From: Streptomyces griseoruber
GTDB lineage: Bacteria; Actinomycetota; Actinomycetes; Streptomycetales; Streptomycetaceae
Length of the DNA: 64,000 bases
Assembly: GCF_001514205.1 (NCBI RefSeq)
Contig: NZ_KQ948771.1
Span: 1 to 64,000, forward strand
Reading direction: 5' to 3'
In this document: positions 27,484 through 34,912 of the stretch, in pieces
Position numbering within the stretch: the first letter of the stretch is position 1
Layout of the letters: the number at the start of each line of letters is the position of its first letter
Program-made: the position numbers and the translations under genes
Notes under the pieces: model-generated
Told to the model about the DNA's origin: nothing
What the model saw: the letters and a program-made list of their open reading frames with translations, nothing else
The model's database searches: none

Positions 27484-28109
27484 GCACGACCACCCCCGGA
27501 CTGCGGAGGTTCCTCACCGAACGTCCGCCGCGGCCGGAGCGGTGCGAACTGTGCGCGGCCGTGGTGCCCGAGGACCACCGCCACCTCGTCGACACCGAGC
27601 AGCGGTCCCTCGCCTGCGCGTGCACGGCCTGCGCGGTGCTGATGGAACAGCCCGGCGCCGCCGCGGGCCGCTTCCGCGCGGTCCCGGCCCGCTACCTCGG
27701 CGACCCCGGCCACCGGCTCGACGAGCGGGCCTGGGAGGCGCTCGGGATCCCGGTCGGCGTCGCCTTCTTCTTCCGCAACGCCGCCCTCGACCGGCTGGTC
27801 GCCCTCTACCCGAGCCCGGCCGGAGCCACCGAGAGCGAACTCGATCCGGACACCTGGACCGCGGTCCTCGGCGGCAGCCGGCTCGCCGACCTCCTCGAAC
27901 CCGACGTCGAGGCACTGCTGCTGCGCCGCACCGACGACCGGGTCGACTGCCACCTCGTCCCGATCGACATCTGCTACCGACTCGTGGGCCGGATGCGCCT
28001 GTTGTGGCAGGGCTTCGACGGCGGCCGGGAGGCGCGCGCCGCGCTGGAGGAGTTCTTCACGGACGTGGCACGCCGCGCCCGGCCCCTGGAGGAGGCGGCC
28101 CGCTCATGA
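27480..28109 (+). CDS. Conserved hydrogenase-operon protein, DUF5947-like
   Basis: 209 residues. The N-terminal zinc- or iron-binding patch is ERCELCAAVVPEDHRHLVD followed by LACACTACAVL, i.e. CxxC and CxCxxC spaced like a rubredoxin-like or zinc-ribbon module. The rest is a folded domain with GIPVGVAFFFRNAALDRLVALYPSPAGATE and a helical tail. From memory it belongs to a family filed as DUF5947 found beside group 1h hydrogenases. Function is unknown; the cysteine patch makes it a candidate electron carrier or maturation scaffold. Both ends overlap neighbours by 4 bp (ATGA), showing a tightly coupled operon. Confidence 0.7.
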   Translation: MSTTTPGLRRFLTERPPRPERCELCAAVVPEDHRHLVDTEQRSLACACTACAVLMEQPGAAAGRFRAVPARYLGDPGHRLDERAWEALGIPVGVAFFFRNAALDRLVALYPSPAGATESELDPDTWTAVLGGSRLADLLEPDVEALLLRRTDDRVDCHLVPIDICYRLVGRMRLLWQGFDGGREARAALEEFFTDVARRARPLEEAARS

Positions 28110-28798
28110 CGGAGTTCTCCTTCACCTGCACCGGAGTCCGCGCCGACCGGTACGCCGCCGGGCCCACGCTCGTCTTCCGGCTGCGCGTCACCGCGTCCGG
28201 CGACCTCCCCGTGCACGCCCTCGCGCTGCGCTGCCAGATCCGCATCGAACCCGCCCGGCGCGGCTACGACGACGCGGAGGCCGACGGACTCAACGACCTG
28301 TTCGGCGAGCGCTCCCGCTGGGGCACCACCCTCAACCCGGTGCAGTTCGCCCAGGTCCCGCTGATGGTGACCGCGTTCACCGGGGAGACCGAGGCCGACC
28401 TCGTCGTCCCCTGCACCTACGACCTGGACATCGCCGCCACCCGCTATCTCGCCGCCCTCACCGACGGCGAGGTCCCGCTGCTGATGCTGTTCTCCGGCAC
28501 CGCCTTCACCGGCTCCGGCGGCTTCCGCGTCGAGCCCGTCCCCTGGGACCGCGAGGCGCCCTTCAGGATGCCGGTCGCCACCTGGCGGGAGATGGTCGAG
28601 CAGCACTTCCCCGGCTGCGGCTGGATCCGGCTGCCCCGCGACACCATGGACGCCCTCCTCGCCTACCGCTCCCGGCACGCCCTGCCGTCCTGGGAGGCGA
28701 CCGTCGAGGCACTGCTCGACGGGGGCGCTCCGGACCGGCCCCGGAGCCGCGACCCGCTGCGCGCGCTCACCGCCCTGACCGTGAGGACCGACCCGTGA
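28106..28798 (+). CDS. Conserved hydrogenase-operon protein, DUF6084-like
   Basis: 230 residues, start MTEFSFTCTGVRADRYAAGP. It is mostly beta-rich (LVFRLRVTASGDLPVHALAL, VVPCTYDLDIAATRYLAAL, VPLLMLFSGTAF), like a small immunoglobulin or jelly-roll fold, then a helical C-terminal segment with WREMVEQHFPGCGWIRLPRD. No signal or membrane segment. From memory it matches a family filed as DUF6084 seen only near these hydrogenases. No catalytic motif is recognisable. Its ATG overlaps the preceding stop and its stop overlaps the next start, so it is made together with HhySL. A structural or assembly role is a guess. Confidence 0.65.
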   Translation: MTEFSFTCTGVRADRYAAGPTLVFRLRVTASGDLPVHALALRCQIRIEPARRGYDDAEADGLNDLFGERSRWGTTLNPVQFAQVPLMVTAFTGETEADLVVPCTYDLDIAATRYLAALTDGEVPLLMLFSGTAFTGSGGFRVEPVPWDREAPFRMPVATWREMVEQHFPGCGWIRLPRDTMDALLAYRSRHALPSWEATVEALLDGGAPDRPRSRDPLRALTALTVRTDP

Positions 28799-30207
28799 CC
28801 GTGACCGCGTTCGCCCCGGAGACCGAGGAGCGCCTCGCCCTCGCCCGGCAGGTGGCCGACGCCGTCCTCTTCGAGGGCTATGTGCTCTACCCGTACCGCG
28901 CCTCGGCCGCCAAGAACCGGCTGCGCTGGCAGTTCGGGGTGCTCGTGCCGCCCGCCTGGGGCGCCGGGTGCGAGGAGCACGACTTCCAGCACACCGAGTG
29001 CCTGATGGAACCGAGGAGGGGCGCCACCCTCTCCGTCGAGGTGCGCTTCCTGCACGCCCGCCGGCGCACCGTGCAGCGGGCCCGCCCGGACGGCGGTCAC
29101 GACACCGTTCCCGAACTCCGCCTCGACGACCGGGTGCTGGTGCCCTGGGACGAGGGCGCCGAAGAACGCGTCGAACTCGTCGTACCGGTCGAGGAGTTGC
29201 TCGGCGACGGCGTCACGCGTCCCTTCCGGCTCCCGGCCCGCGAGGACACCGAACCGGTCCTGGACGCGGCGGGCCGCACCGTCGGCCGGCTGGTCCGGCG
29301 CAGCGAGGAGGTCGGCGGGACCGTCCGGCTGTCCGCCCGTGAACTCGACGGTCCCTACCGGACGTTGCGGCTCACCGCCGTCGTGGAGAACACCAGCGAC
29401 TGGGTGCCCCCGCAGGGCGGGGCCGCCGGCCGGGACGCGGCGCTGCCGCACTCCCTGGTGGCCACCCACCTCCTCATGGCCCTCAGCGCCGGATCGTTCC
29501 TGTCGATGACCGATCCCCCGGAATGGGCCAGGGGCGCCGTCGCCGCCTGCCGCAATCTGCACACCTGGCCCGTCCTCGCCGGCGAACCCGGGCGCGCCGA
29601 CCTCGTGCTGTCCTCCCCGATCATCCTGGAGGACCACCCGGCCATCGCGCCGGAGAGCCCCGGCGCGCTCTACGACGCCACCGAGATCGACGAGATCCTC
29701 GCCCTGCGCACCGCCGCCCTCACCGACGAGGAGAAGCGCGAGGCCCGCGGGACCGACCCGCGGGCGGCCGCCGTGATCGACCTGGCGGACTCGATGCCGG
29801 CCGAGGTGCTGGAACGCCTGCACGGCGCCGTGCGCGGCCTGCGCGAGGTCACCGGGGAGACCGGCTTCCCCGACGAGCACGGGGTGACGCGCCCCGACAC
29901 CCCCTGGTGGGACCCGGCGGGCGACACCGGCTTCGACCCCGACCACGACACCGTCGTCGTGGGCGACCGGCCCGTCGGCAAGGGCAGCCGCGTCGAACTG
30001 CGGCCCGGACTGCGGCACACCGACGCCCAGGACCTGTTCCTGCACGGCAGCGCGGCGACCGTCGAGGCCGTGCTGCACGACGTCGACGGCGCCGTGCACC
30101 TCGCCGTCACCGTGGACGGCGACCCGGGCGCGGACATCCGCCGCGAACAGGGCCGCTATCTCTACTTCCAGCCGGACGAGGTCGTACCGCTGGAGGCCGG
30201 ACCATGA
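28795..30207 (+). CDS. Conserved hydrogenase-operon protein of unknown function (470 aa)
   Basis: 470 residues, starting MTVTAFAPETEERLALARQV. No known domain is recognised. The first half is beta-rich with conserved-looking blocks LFEGYVLYPYRASAAKNRLR, GVLVPPAWG and GCEEHDFQHTECLM. The middle has VVENTSDWVPPQG, HSLVATHLLMALSAGSFLSM and VLSSPIILEDHP. The C-terminal part has DDEHG-like acidic blocks around TGFPDEHGV and a closing QGRYLYFQPDEVVPLE. The Cys/His pairs at the N-terminus could bind a metal. It is coupled at both ends (GTGA and ATGA). Homologues sit in the same position in other Streptomyces hydrogenase loci, which points to an essential partner or assembly role. Confidence 0.65.
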   Translation: MTVTAFAPETEERLALARQVADAVLFEGYVLYPYRASAAKNRLRWQFGVLVPPAWGAGCEEHDFQHTECLMEPRRGATLSVEVRFLHARRRTVQRARPDGGHDTVPELRLDDRVLVPWDEGAEERVELVVPVEELLGDGVTRPFRLPAREDTEPVLDAAGRTVGRLVRRSEEVGGTVRLSARELDGPYRTLRLTAVVENTSDWVPPQGGAAGRDAALPHSLVATHLLMALSAGSFLSMTDPPEWARGAVAACRNLHTWPVLAGEPGRADLVLSSPIILEDHPAIAPESPGALYDATEIDEILALRTAALTDEEKREARGTDPRAAAVIDLADSMPAEVLERLHGAVRGLREVTGETGFPDEHGVTRPDTPWWDPAGDTGFDPDHDTVVVGDRPVGKGSRVELRPGLRHTDAQDLFLHGSAATVEAVLHDVDGAVHLAVTVDGDPGADIRREQGRYLYFQPDEVVPLEAGP

Positions 30208-30731
30208 CCCGCACCCTCGTGGCCGGCATCGGCAACATCTTCCTCGGCGACGACGGCTTCGGCGTCGAGACCGCCCGCCGGCTGGCCGGCGGCCGGCTGC
30301 CGGAGCACGTCGAGGTCGCCGACATCGGCGTCCGCGGGGTGCACCTCGCCTACCAGCTCCTCGACGGCTACGACACCCTCGTCCTCGTCGACGCCACGGC
30401 CCGCGGCGAGGCCCCGGGAACGCTCTACGTCATCGAGTACGACGGCCCCGGCGCCGACCCCGGCGCGGTGCCCGCGATCGACGGCCACCGGATGACCCCG
30501 GACACCGTCCTGGCCCTGCTGGACACCCTCTGCGCCGGAACCGGCGGACGACCACCCCGGCGCACCCTGATCGTCGGCTGTGAACCGGCCTCGGTGGAGG
30601 AGGGCATCGGACTCAGCCCGCCGGTGTCCGACGCCGTGCCCGAGGCCGTACGGCTGATCGAAGAGCTGCTGCGGGACGGCGAGCCGTCCACGGCACCGGC
30701 CGGAGCCGCCGAGGCTCCGCCGGCGAGATGA
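30204..30731 (+). CDS. Hydrogenase maturation endopeptidase (HyaD/HybD type)
   Basis: 175 residues. The start MTRTLVAGIGNIFLGDDGFG is the family signature, and nickel-sensing residues line up as Asp16, Asp63 (VLVDAT) and His95 (DGHRM). These enzymes cut the C-terminal tail from the large subunit after nickel insertion, here predicted after His570 of HhyL. The tail past about residue 160 (STAPAGAAEAPPAR) is disordered and longer than typical. The ATG overlaps the preceding stop (ATGA). It is cytoplasmic and acts after HypA/HypB. Confidence 0.94.
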   Translation: MTRTLVAGIGNIFLGDDGFGVETARRLAGGRLPEHVEVADIGVRGVHLAYQLLDGYDTLVLVDATARGEAPGTLYVIEYDGPGADPGAVPAIDGHRMTPDTVLALLDTLCAGTGGRPPRRTLIVGCEPASVEEGIGLSPPVSDAVPEAVRLIEELLRDGEPSTAPAGAAEAPPAR

Positions 30732-30742
30732 AGGAGAGACGG

Positions 30743-30856
30743 ATGAAGAAGATCGTCATCGGTGGAGCGGCCGTCGCCGTCATGGCCGCCACCGTCGCCG
30801 TCGCGGCCGAGCTGTTCCCCGACATCCGGCGCTACCTGCGGATCCGCCGCATGTGA
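30743..30856 (+). CDS. 37-residue single-span microprotein of the hydrogenase operon (DUF6893-like)
   Basis: A 37-codon gene with AAGGAG 6 nt before its ATG, 11 bp after the endopeptidase stop. The protein is MKKIVIGGAAVAVMAATVAV..., one hydrophobic helix (about residues 4-22) followed by a basic/aromatic end, ELFPDIRRYLRIRRM. The strong ribosome-binding site, in-line operon position and proper stop argue that it is real although short. From memory, Streptomyces proteins of this form are filed as DUF6893. A short membrane helix with a positively charged cytoplasmic tail could dock the soluble hydrogenase or its partner at the membrane; this is speculation. Confidence 0.7.
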   Translation: MKKIVIGGAAVAVMAATVAVAAELFPDIRRYLRIRRM

Positions 30857-30949
30857 CCCGGGACCCCGGGGCGCCCCGCGCGGCCGTGCGGTTGCGTCGA
30901 ACGGGCGTAGCCGCCGACCGGTGACGGCGCGCCGGGCCGGGCGACCCGG

Positions 30950-30984
30950 GCGCCCCCGCCTCTAATGAAGGCCGGCGGGGGGGC
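30950..30984 (+). terminator. Hairpin between the hhy genes and hypA
   Basis: GCGCCCCCGCC and GGCGGGGGGGC form an 11-bp stem with one mismatch around a 13-nt loop (TCTAATGAAGGCC), ending 28 nt before the hypA start. There is no T-run. It may end part of the hhy transcript, slow RNA polymerase or protect the upstream mRNA. The 156 bp from the microprotein to hypA hold no other gene. Confidence 0.45.
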
Positions 30985-31012
30985 ACGCCCACGTCCGGGA
31001 GGTCCGGGACCG

Positions 31013-31405
31013 ATGCACGAGATGTCCGTCGCGCTGGCCGTCGTCGACCAGGTGGCCGAGGCCGCCCGGCGCGCCGGGGACGTCACGGCGGTCCGCTCGG
31101 TGCGGCTCCAGGTCGGCGAACTGGCCGGGGTCGTCCCCGACGCGCTCTCCTTCTGCTTCGAACTGGCCTGCGCCGGGACCCTGCTGGAGGGCGCCGAACT
31201 CGTCACCGAGCCCGTGGCGGGCCGGGCCCGCTGCACCTCCTGCGCACACGAATGGCCCGTCGGCATGCCGCCCCGGCTGACCTGCCCCGGCTGCGGCGGC
31301 ACACGTACCGACCTGTGCGCCGGGCGGGAACTGCAGATCGCCTCCGTCCAGTGGGAGGACGGCGCGCCCGCGCCCACCGGCGAACCGATCCACGAGGAGT
31401 GCTGA
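31013..31405 (+). CDS. hypA: Hydrogenase nickel incorporation protein HypA
   Basis: 130 residues, normal length. The N-terminus MHEMSVALAVVDQV carries the Ni-binding Met1-His2-Glu3. The structural zinc site is CTSC (74-77) with CPGC (91-94). It delivers Ni with HypB to the HhyL precursor after the Fe(CN)2CO group is in place. The start is fixed by the conserved MHE. It leads the second block of maturation genes; hypB begins 3 nt after its stop. The C-terminus (APTGEPIHEEC) is slightly extended. Confidence 0.96.
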   Translation: MHEMSVALAVVDQVAEAARRAGDVTAVRSVRLQVGELAGVVPDALSFCFELACAGTLLEGAELVTEPVAGRARCTSCAHEWPVGMPPRLTCPGCGGTRTDLCAGRELQIASVQWEDGAPAPTGEPIHEEC

Positions 31406-31408
31406 ACC

Positions 31409-32224
31409 ATGTGCCGTGTCGTCGACCTGCGGCAGGCCGTACTCGCGAAGAACGACGCGAGCGCCCACACCCTGCGCGAGCGTCTCACCGCCGGTGGCAC
31501 CACCGTCGTCAACCTGCTCTCCAGCCCCGGCAGCGGCAAGACCGCGCTGCTGGAGCAGGAACTGTTGCGGGCCCGCGAGCGGTCCGTGTCCGTCGCCGCG
31601 CTGACCGCCGACCTCGCCACCGAGAACGACGCGGCCCGTCTGGCCCGTTCGGGCGTTCCCGTCAAGCAGGTACTCACCGACGGACTGTGCCACCTGGAGG
31701 CGGGCATGCTCGCCGGACACCTGGACGGCTGGCTGCCCGCGGACACCCGGCTGCTGTTCGTGGAGAACGTCGGCAACCTGGTCTGCCCGGCCTCCTACGA
31801 CCTGGGGGAGACCCTCCGGGTCGTCCTCGCCTCGGTGACCGAGGGCGAGGACAAGCCCCTCAAGTACCCCACCGCCTTCGGGCTCGCCCAGCTGGTCGTG
31901 GTCACCAAGACCGACCTCGCCGAGGCCGTCGAGTTCGACGAGATCGCCTTCCGCGCGCACGTGGAGCAGGTCAACCCGGGCGTGGAGATCGTGATGACCT
32001 CGGCCCGCCGGGGCAAGGGCGTCGGCGCGCTGCTCGACCGGGCACTGGCGGCGGCGGAGGGCGCGCCCGTCCATACGCCGGTCATGGCCCGTCAGCCGCA
32101 CGGCCACGCCCACGCCCACGCCCACGCGCACAGTCACGCCCACCCGCACGGCCACGCCCATACGCACGACGGCGCTCCTGCGCACGGCGACGCGGCCGAC
32201 GCCCTGGCCCGCACCCACCCGTGA
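31409..32224 (+). CDS. hypB: Hydrogenase nickel GTPase HypB with C-terminal histidine-rich tail
   Basis: 271 residues. SSPGSGKT (38-45) is the P-loop, FVENVGNLVCPASYDLGE the switch/metal-binding region and VVVTKTDLAE the NKxD-type G4 motif. GTP hydrolysis drives Ni delivery from HypA. The unusual part is the C-terminus, residues 231-253, where every second residue is His (HGHAHAHAHAHSHAHPHGHA...), with more His to 270. In most HypB the His-rich stretch is at the N-terminus; here the N-terminus is short. It probably stores Ni. The GTGA overlap (32221-32224) couples it to hypF. Confidence 0.95.
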   Translation: MCRVVDLRQAVLAKNDASAHTLRERLTAGGTTVVNLLSSPGSGKTALLEQELLRARERSVSVAALTADLATENDAARLARSGVPVKQVLTDGLCHLEAGMLAGHLDGWLPADTRLLFVENVGNLVCPASYDLGETLRVVLASVTEGEDKPLKYPTAFGLAQLVVVTKTDLAEAVEFDEIAFRAHVEQVNPGVEIVMTSARRGKGVGALLDRALAAAEGAPVHTPVMARQPHGHAHAHAHAHSHAHPHGHAHTHDGAPAHGDAADALARTHP

Positions 32225-34584
32225 GCGCTCCCCCGTCCCCGGCAGCCGTCACCGGCGACGGGCCGCTGCGCCGCCGGGTCGTCGTCCGGGGGGTGGTGCA
32301 GGGCGTGGGCTTCCGGCCGTACGTCTACGGTCTCGCCACCGAACTGGCCCTGGTCGGACATGTCACCAACACCCCGGAGGGCGTCGTCGCCGAGGTCGAG
32401 GGCAGCGGTGCGGCCGTGGCCCGGTTCTGCGAACGCCTCGCGGTCCAGGCGCCCCCGCTGGCCGTGGTGGAGTCCGTCCACCATCAGGAGGTGCCCCTCA
32501 CGGGCGGCGAGGCGTTCACCATCCTCGCCTCCCGCACCGGCGGCCCGGCCCGCACCCTCGTCTCCCCGGACACCGCCACCTGCGCCGACTGTCTCGCCGA
32601 ACTGGCCGACCCCGCCGACCGGCGCCACCGCCACCCCTTCGTCAACTGCACCCACTGCGGCCCCCGCTTCACCATCGTCACCGGCGTCCCCTACGACCGG
32701 GTCCACACCACCATGGCCGGCTTCCCGATGTGCGCCGACTGCGCCCGGGAGTACGGCGATCCGGCCGACCGGCGCTTCCACGCCCAGCCCGTCGCCTGCC
32801 CGGCCTGCGGACCGCGGCTGCGGCTGATCGCGCCGGGCGCGTCGGGTGATCCGGTCGCCGGGGCCCGTGCACTGCTGACGCGCGGTGCGATCCTCGCCGT
32901 GAAGGGCCTGGGCGGCTACCACCTGGCCTGCGACGCCACGAACGAGACGGCCGTCGCCCTGCTCCGCCGTCGCAAGGCGCGCGGTGACAAGCCCTTCGCC
33001 GTCATGGCCCGCGGCACGGCCGAGGTCGAGCACCTCGTACGGCTCGGCCCCGAGGAGCGGCGCCTGCTCGAAGGGGGCGTCCGGCCCGTCGTCCTGCTGC
33101 GGCGACGCCCGGACCCGGCGCGGGAGACCGGGGACCCGCGGCCCGCCGACGCCGTCGCGCCCGGCAGTCCCGACCTCGGCGTGATGCTGCCGTACACCCC
33201 CGTGCACCATCTCCTGCTGGGCCTGCCCGGCGATCCGGACGGCCCCCGGCTGCTCGTCATGACCAGCGGCAACGTGTCCGGGGAGCCGATCGTCACCGAC
33301 GACACCGAGGCCCTGGAGCGGCTGGCCCACCTGGCCGACGCCTGGCTCACCCACGACCGGCCGATCCAGGTGCCCTGCGACGACTCCGTGGTCCGCGTCT
33401 GTGACGGCGAGCCCCTGGTGATCCGCCGCTCGCGCGGGTACGCGCCGCTGCCCGTCGCCCTGCCCCTGCCCGTCCGCCCCGCCCTCGCCGTCGGCGGGGA
33501 CCTGAAGAACGCCTTCTGTCTCGGCGCGGGCCGCAGGGCCTGGCTGTCGGCGCACATCGGCGACCTGGACGACCTGCGCACCCAGGGCGTGTTCGAGGGC
33601 GCGGTGGGCCAGTTGGAATCGATCACGGGCGTACGGCCCGAGCTCCTGGCCGCCGACCGGCACCCCGGCTACCGCTCCACCGGCTGGGCCGCCCGCAACG
33701 CCGGCGCGCGGGCCGTGACGCGGGTCCAGCACCATCACGCCCATGTCGCCTCAGCGATGGCCGAGCACGGCCTCGACGGCACCCGCCCGGTGATCGGGGT
33801 CGCCTTCGACGGCACCGGCCACGGTGACGACGGGGCGGTGTGGGGCGGGGAGTTCCTGCTCGCGGACTACGACGGCTTCACCCGCTTCGGGCACCTCGCG
33901 TACGTCCCGCTGCCGGGCGGCGACGCCGCGGTGCGCCGCCCGTACCGCATGGCGCTGTCCCATCTGCGGGCCGCCGGCCTCGACCGGTCGGCCGACCTGC
34001 CCTGTACGGCGGCCTGCCCGCCCGGGGAACTCGGCGTCCTGGAACGGCAGCTGGAGCGCGGACTGCACTGTGTCCCCACCTCCAGCATGGGCCGCCTCTT
34101 CGACGCGGTGTCCTCCCTCGCCGGGGTGTGCCACCTGGCCGGATACGAGGCACAGGCCGCCGTCGAGCTGGAGGCGGCCGCCCTGCGCGCGCCCGCCGGG
34201 GACACCACCGCCTACGCCTTCGCCCTGCGCGCACCGCAGGAGGGCGGGCGCGGGGCCGTACGGGCCGATCCCGCGCCCGTTCTCGCGGCCGTCGTCCGTG
34301 ACCTGCGCGCCGGGCACACCTCGGCCACGGTCGCGGCCCGCTTCCACCGGGGCGTGACCGCTCTGGTGCGCCGGATGTGCGCGCTGGCCCGGGAGCGGCA
34401 CGGCCTCGGCACGGTCGCCCTCACCGGCGGCGTGTTCGCCAACACGCTGCTCTCGACGGCCTGTGCCGCCGCCCTGCGCGAGGACGGCTTCACGGTCCTG
34501 CGGCACCGCCTGGTGCCGCCGGGCGACGGCGGCCTGGCCCTGGGCCAGCTGATGGTGGCCGCACGGACGACGCACACCGACTGA
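32221..34584 (+). CDS. hypF: Carbamoyltransferase HypF
   Basis: 787 residues, canonical length. In order: an acylphosphatase domain with VRGVVQGVGFRPYVYGLATE (about 20-110), two zinc fingers with CADC/CTHC and CADC/CPAC (about 125-200), a YrdC-like domain with LAVKGLGGYHLACDATNE, KPFAVMAR and LVMTSGNVSGEPI, and a Kae1/TsaD-like C-terminal carbamoyl-transfer domain with VQHHHAHVASAMAEH, VAFDGTGHGDDGAVWGGEF and VALTGGVFANTLL. It activates carbamoyl phosphate and transfers it to HypE's C-terminal Cys for the CN ligands. The GTG start overlaps the hypB stop. Confidence 0.97.
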   Translation: MSAPPSPAAVTGDGPLRRRVVVRGVVQGVGFRPYVYGLATELALVGHVTNTPEGVVAEVEGSGAAVARFCERLAVQAPPLAVVESVHHQEVPLTGGEAFTILASRTGGPARTLVSPDTATCADCLAELADPADRRHRHPFVNCTHCGPRFTIVTGVPYDRVHTTMAGFPMCADCAREYGDPADRRFHAQPVACPACGPRLRLIAPGASGDPVAGARALLTRGAILAVKGLGGYHLACDATNETAVALLRRRKARGDKPFAVMARGTAEVEHLVRLGPEERRLLEGGVRPVVLLRRRPDPARETGDPRPADAVAPGSPDLGVMLPYTPVHHLLLGLPGDPDGPRLLVMTSGNVSGEPIVTDDTEALERLAHLADAWLTHDRPIQVPCDDSVVRVCDGEPLVIRRSRGYAPLPVALPLPVRPALAVGGDLKNAFCLGAGRRAWLSAHIGDLDDLRTQGVFEGAVGQLESITGVRPELLAADRHPGYRSTGWAARNAGARAVTRVQHHHAHVASAMAEHGLDGTRPVIGVAFDGTGHGDDGAVWGGEFLLADYDGFTRFGHLAYVPLPGGDAAVRRPYRMALSHLRAAGLDRSADLPCTAACPPGELGVLERQLERGLHCVPTSSMGRLFDAVSSLAGVCHLAGYEAQAAVELEAAALRAPAGDTTAYAFALRAPQEGGRGAVRADPAPVLAAVVRDLRAGHTSATVAARFHRGVTALVRRMCALARERHGLGTVALTGGVFANTLLSTACAAALREDGFTVLRHRLVPPGDGGLALGQLMVAARTTHTD

Positions 34585-34609
34585 CCACATCCACAGCGAG
34601 GAGAGGCCC

Positions 34610-34912
34610 ATGTGTCTGGCGGTACCCGGCAGAGTGCTCGACATCGAGGAACGCGACGGCACCCGGATGGCCACCGTCGACTTCGGCGGCGTGGTCAAGG
34701 AGGTGTGCCTGGAGTACCTGCCCGACCTCCGGGTCGGCGAGTACGCCATCGTCCACGTCGGGTTCGCCCTGCAACGGCTGGACGAGGAGTCGGCACAGCA
34801 GACGCTCGAACTCTTCGCCGAACTCGGCATGCTCCAGGAGGAGTTCGGCGACGCCTGGGAGATGGCGGCGGCCGAGGCGGGGCAGGACGTCGTACGGGAG
34901 GCGGGGCAGTGA
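34610..34912 (+). CDS. hypC: HypC-family chaperone for Fe(CN)2CO assembly
   Basis: 100 residues. MCLAVPGRVLDIEERDGTRM has the required N-terminal Met1-Cys2 that holds the iron moiety with HypD, and VDFGGVVKEVCLEYLPDLRVGEYAIVHVGFALQRLDEESA is family-typical. It carries the Fe group to the HhyL precursor. GAGGAG lies 7 nt upstream of the ATG. The C-terminal helix (LGMLQEEFGDAWEMAAAEAG) is about 20 residues longer than in many HypC. Its stop overlaps the hypD GTG (GTGA). Confidence 0.95.
   Translation: MCLAVPGRVLDIEERDGTRMATVDFGGVVKEVCLEYLPDLRVGEYAIVHVGFALQRLDEESAQQTLELFAELGMLQEEFGDAWEMAAAEAGQDVVREAGQ

Noticed and set aside
32090..32190. CAC/GCC alternation in hypB considered as a frameshift or low-complexity assembly error
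   Set aside because: The frame stays open, ends at a normal stop coupled to hypF, and His-rich HypB proteins are known.
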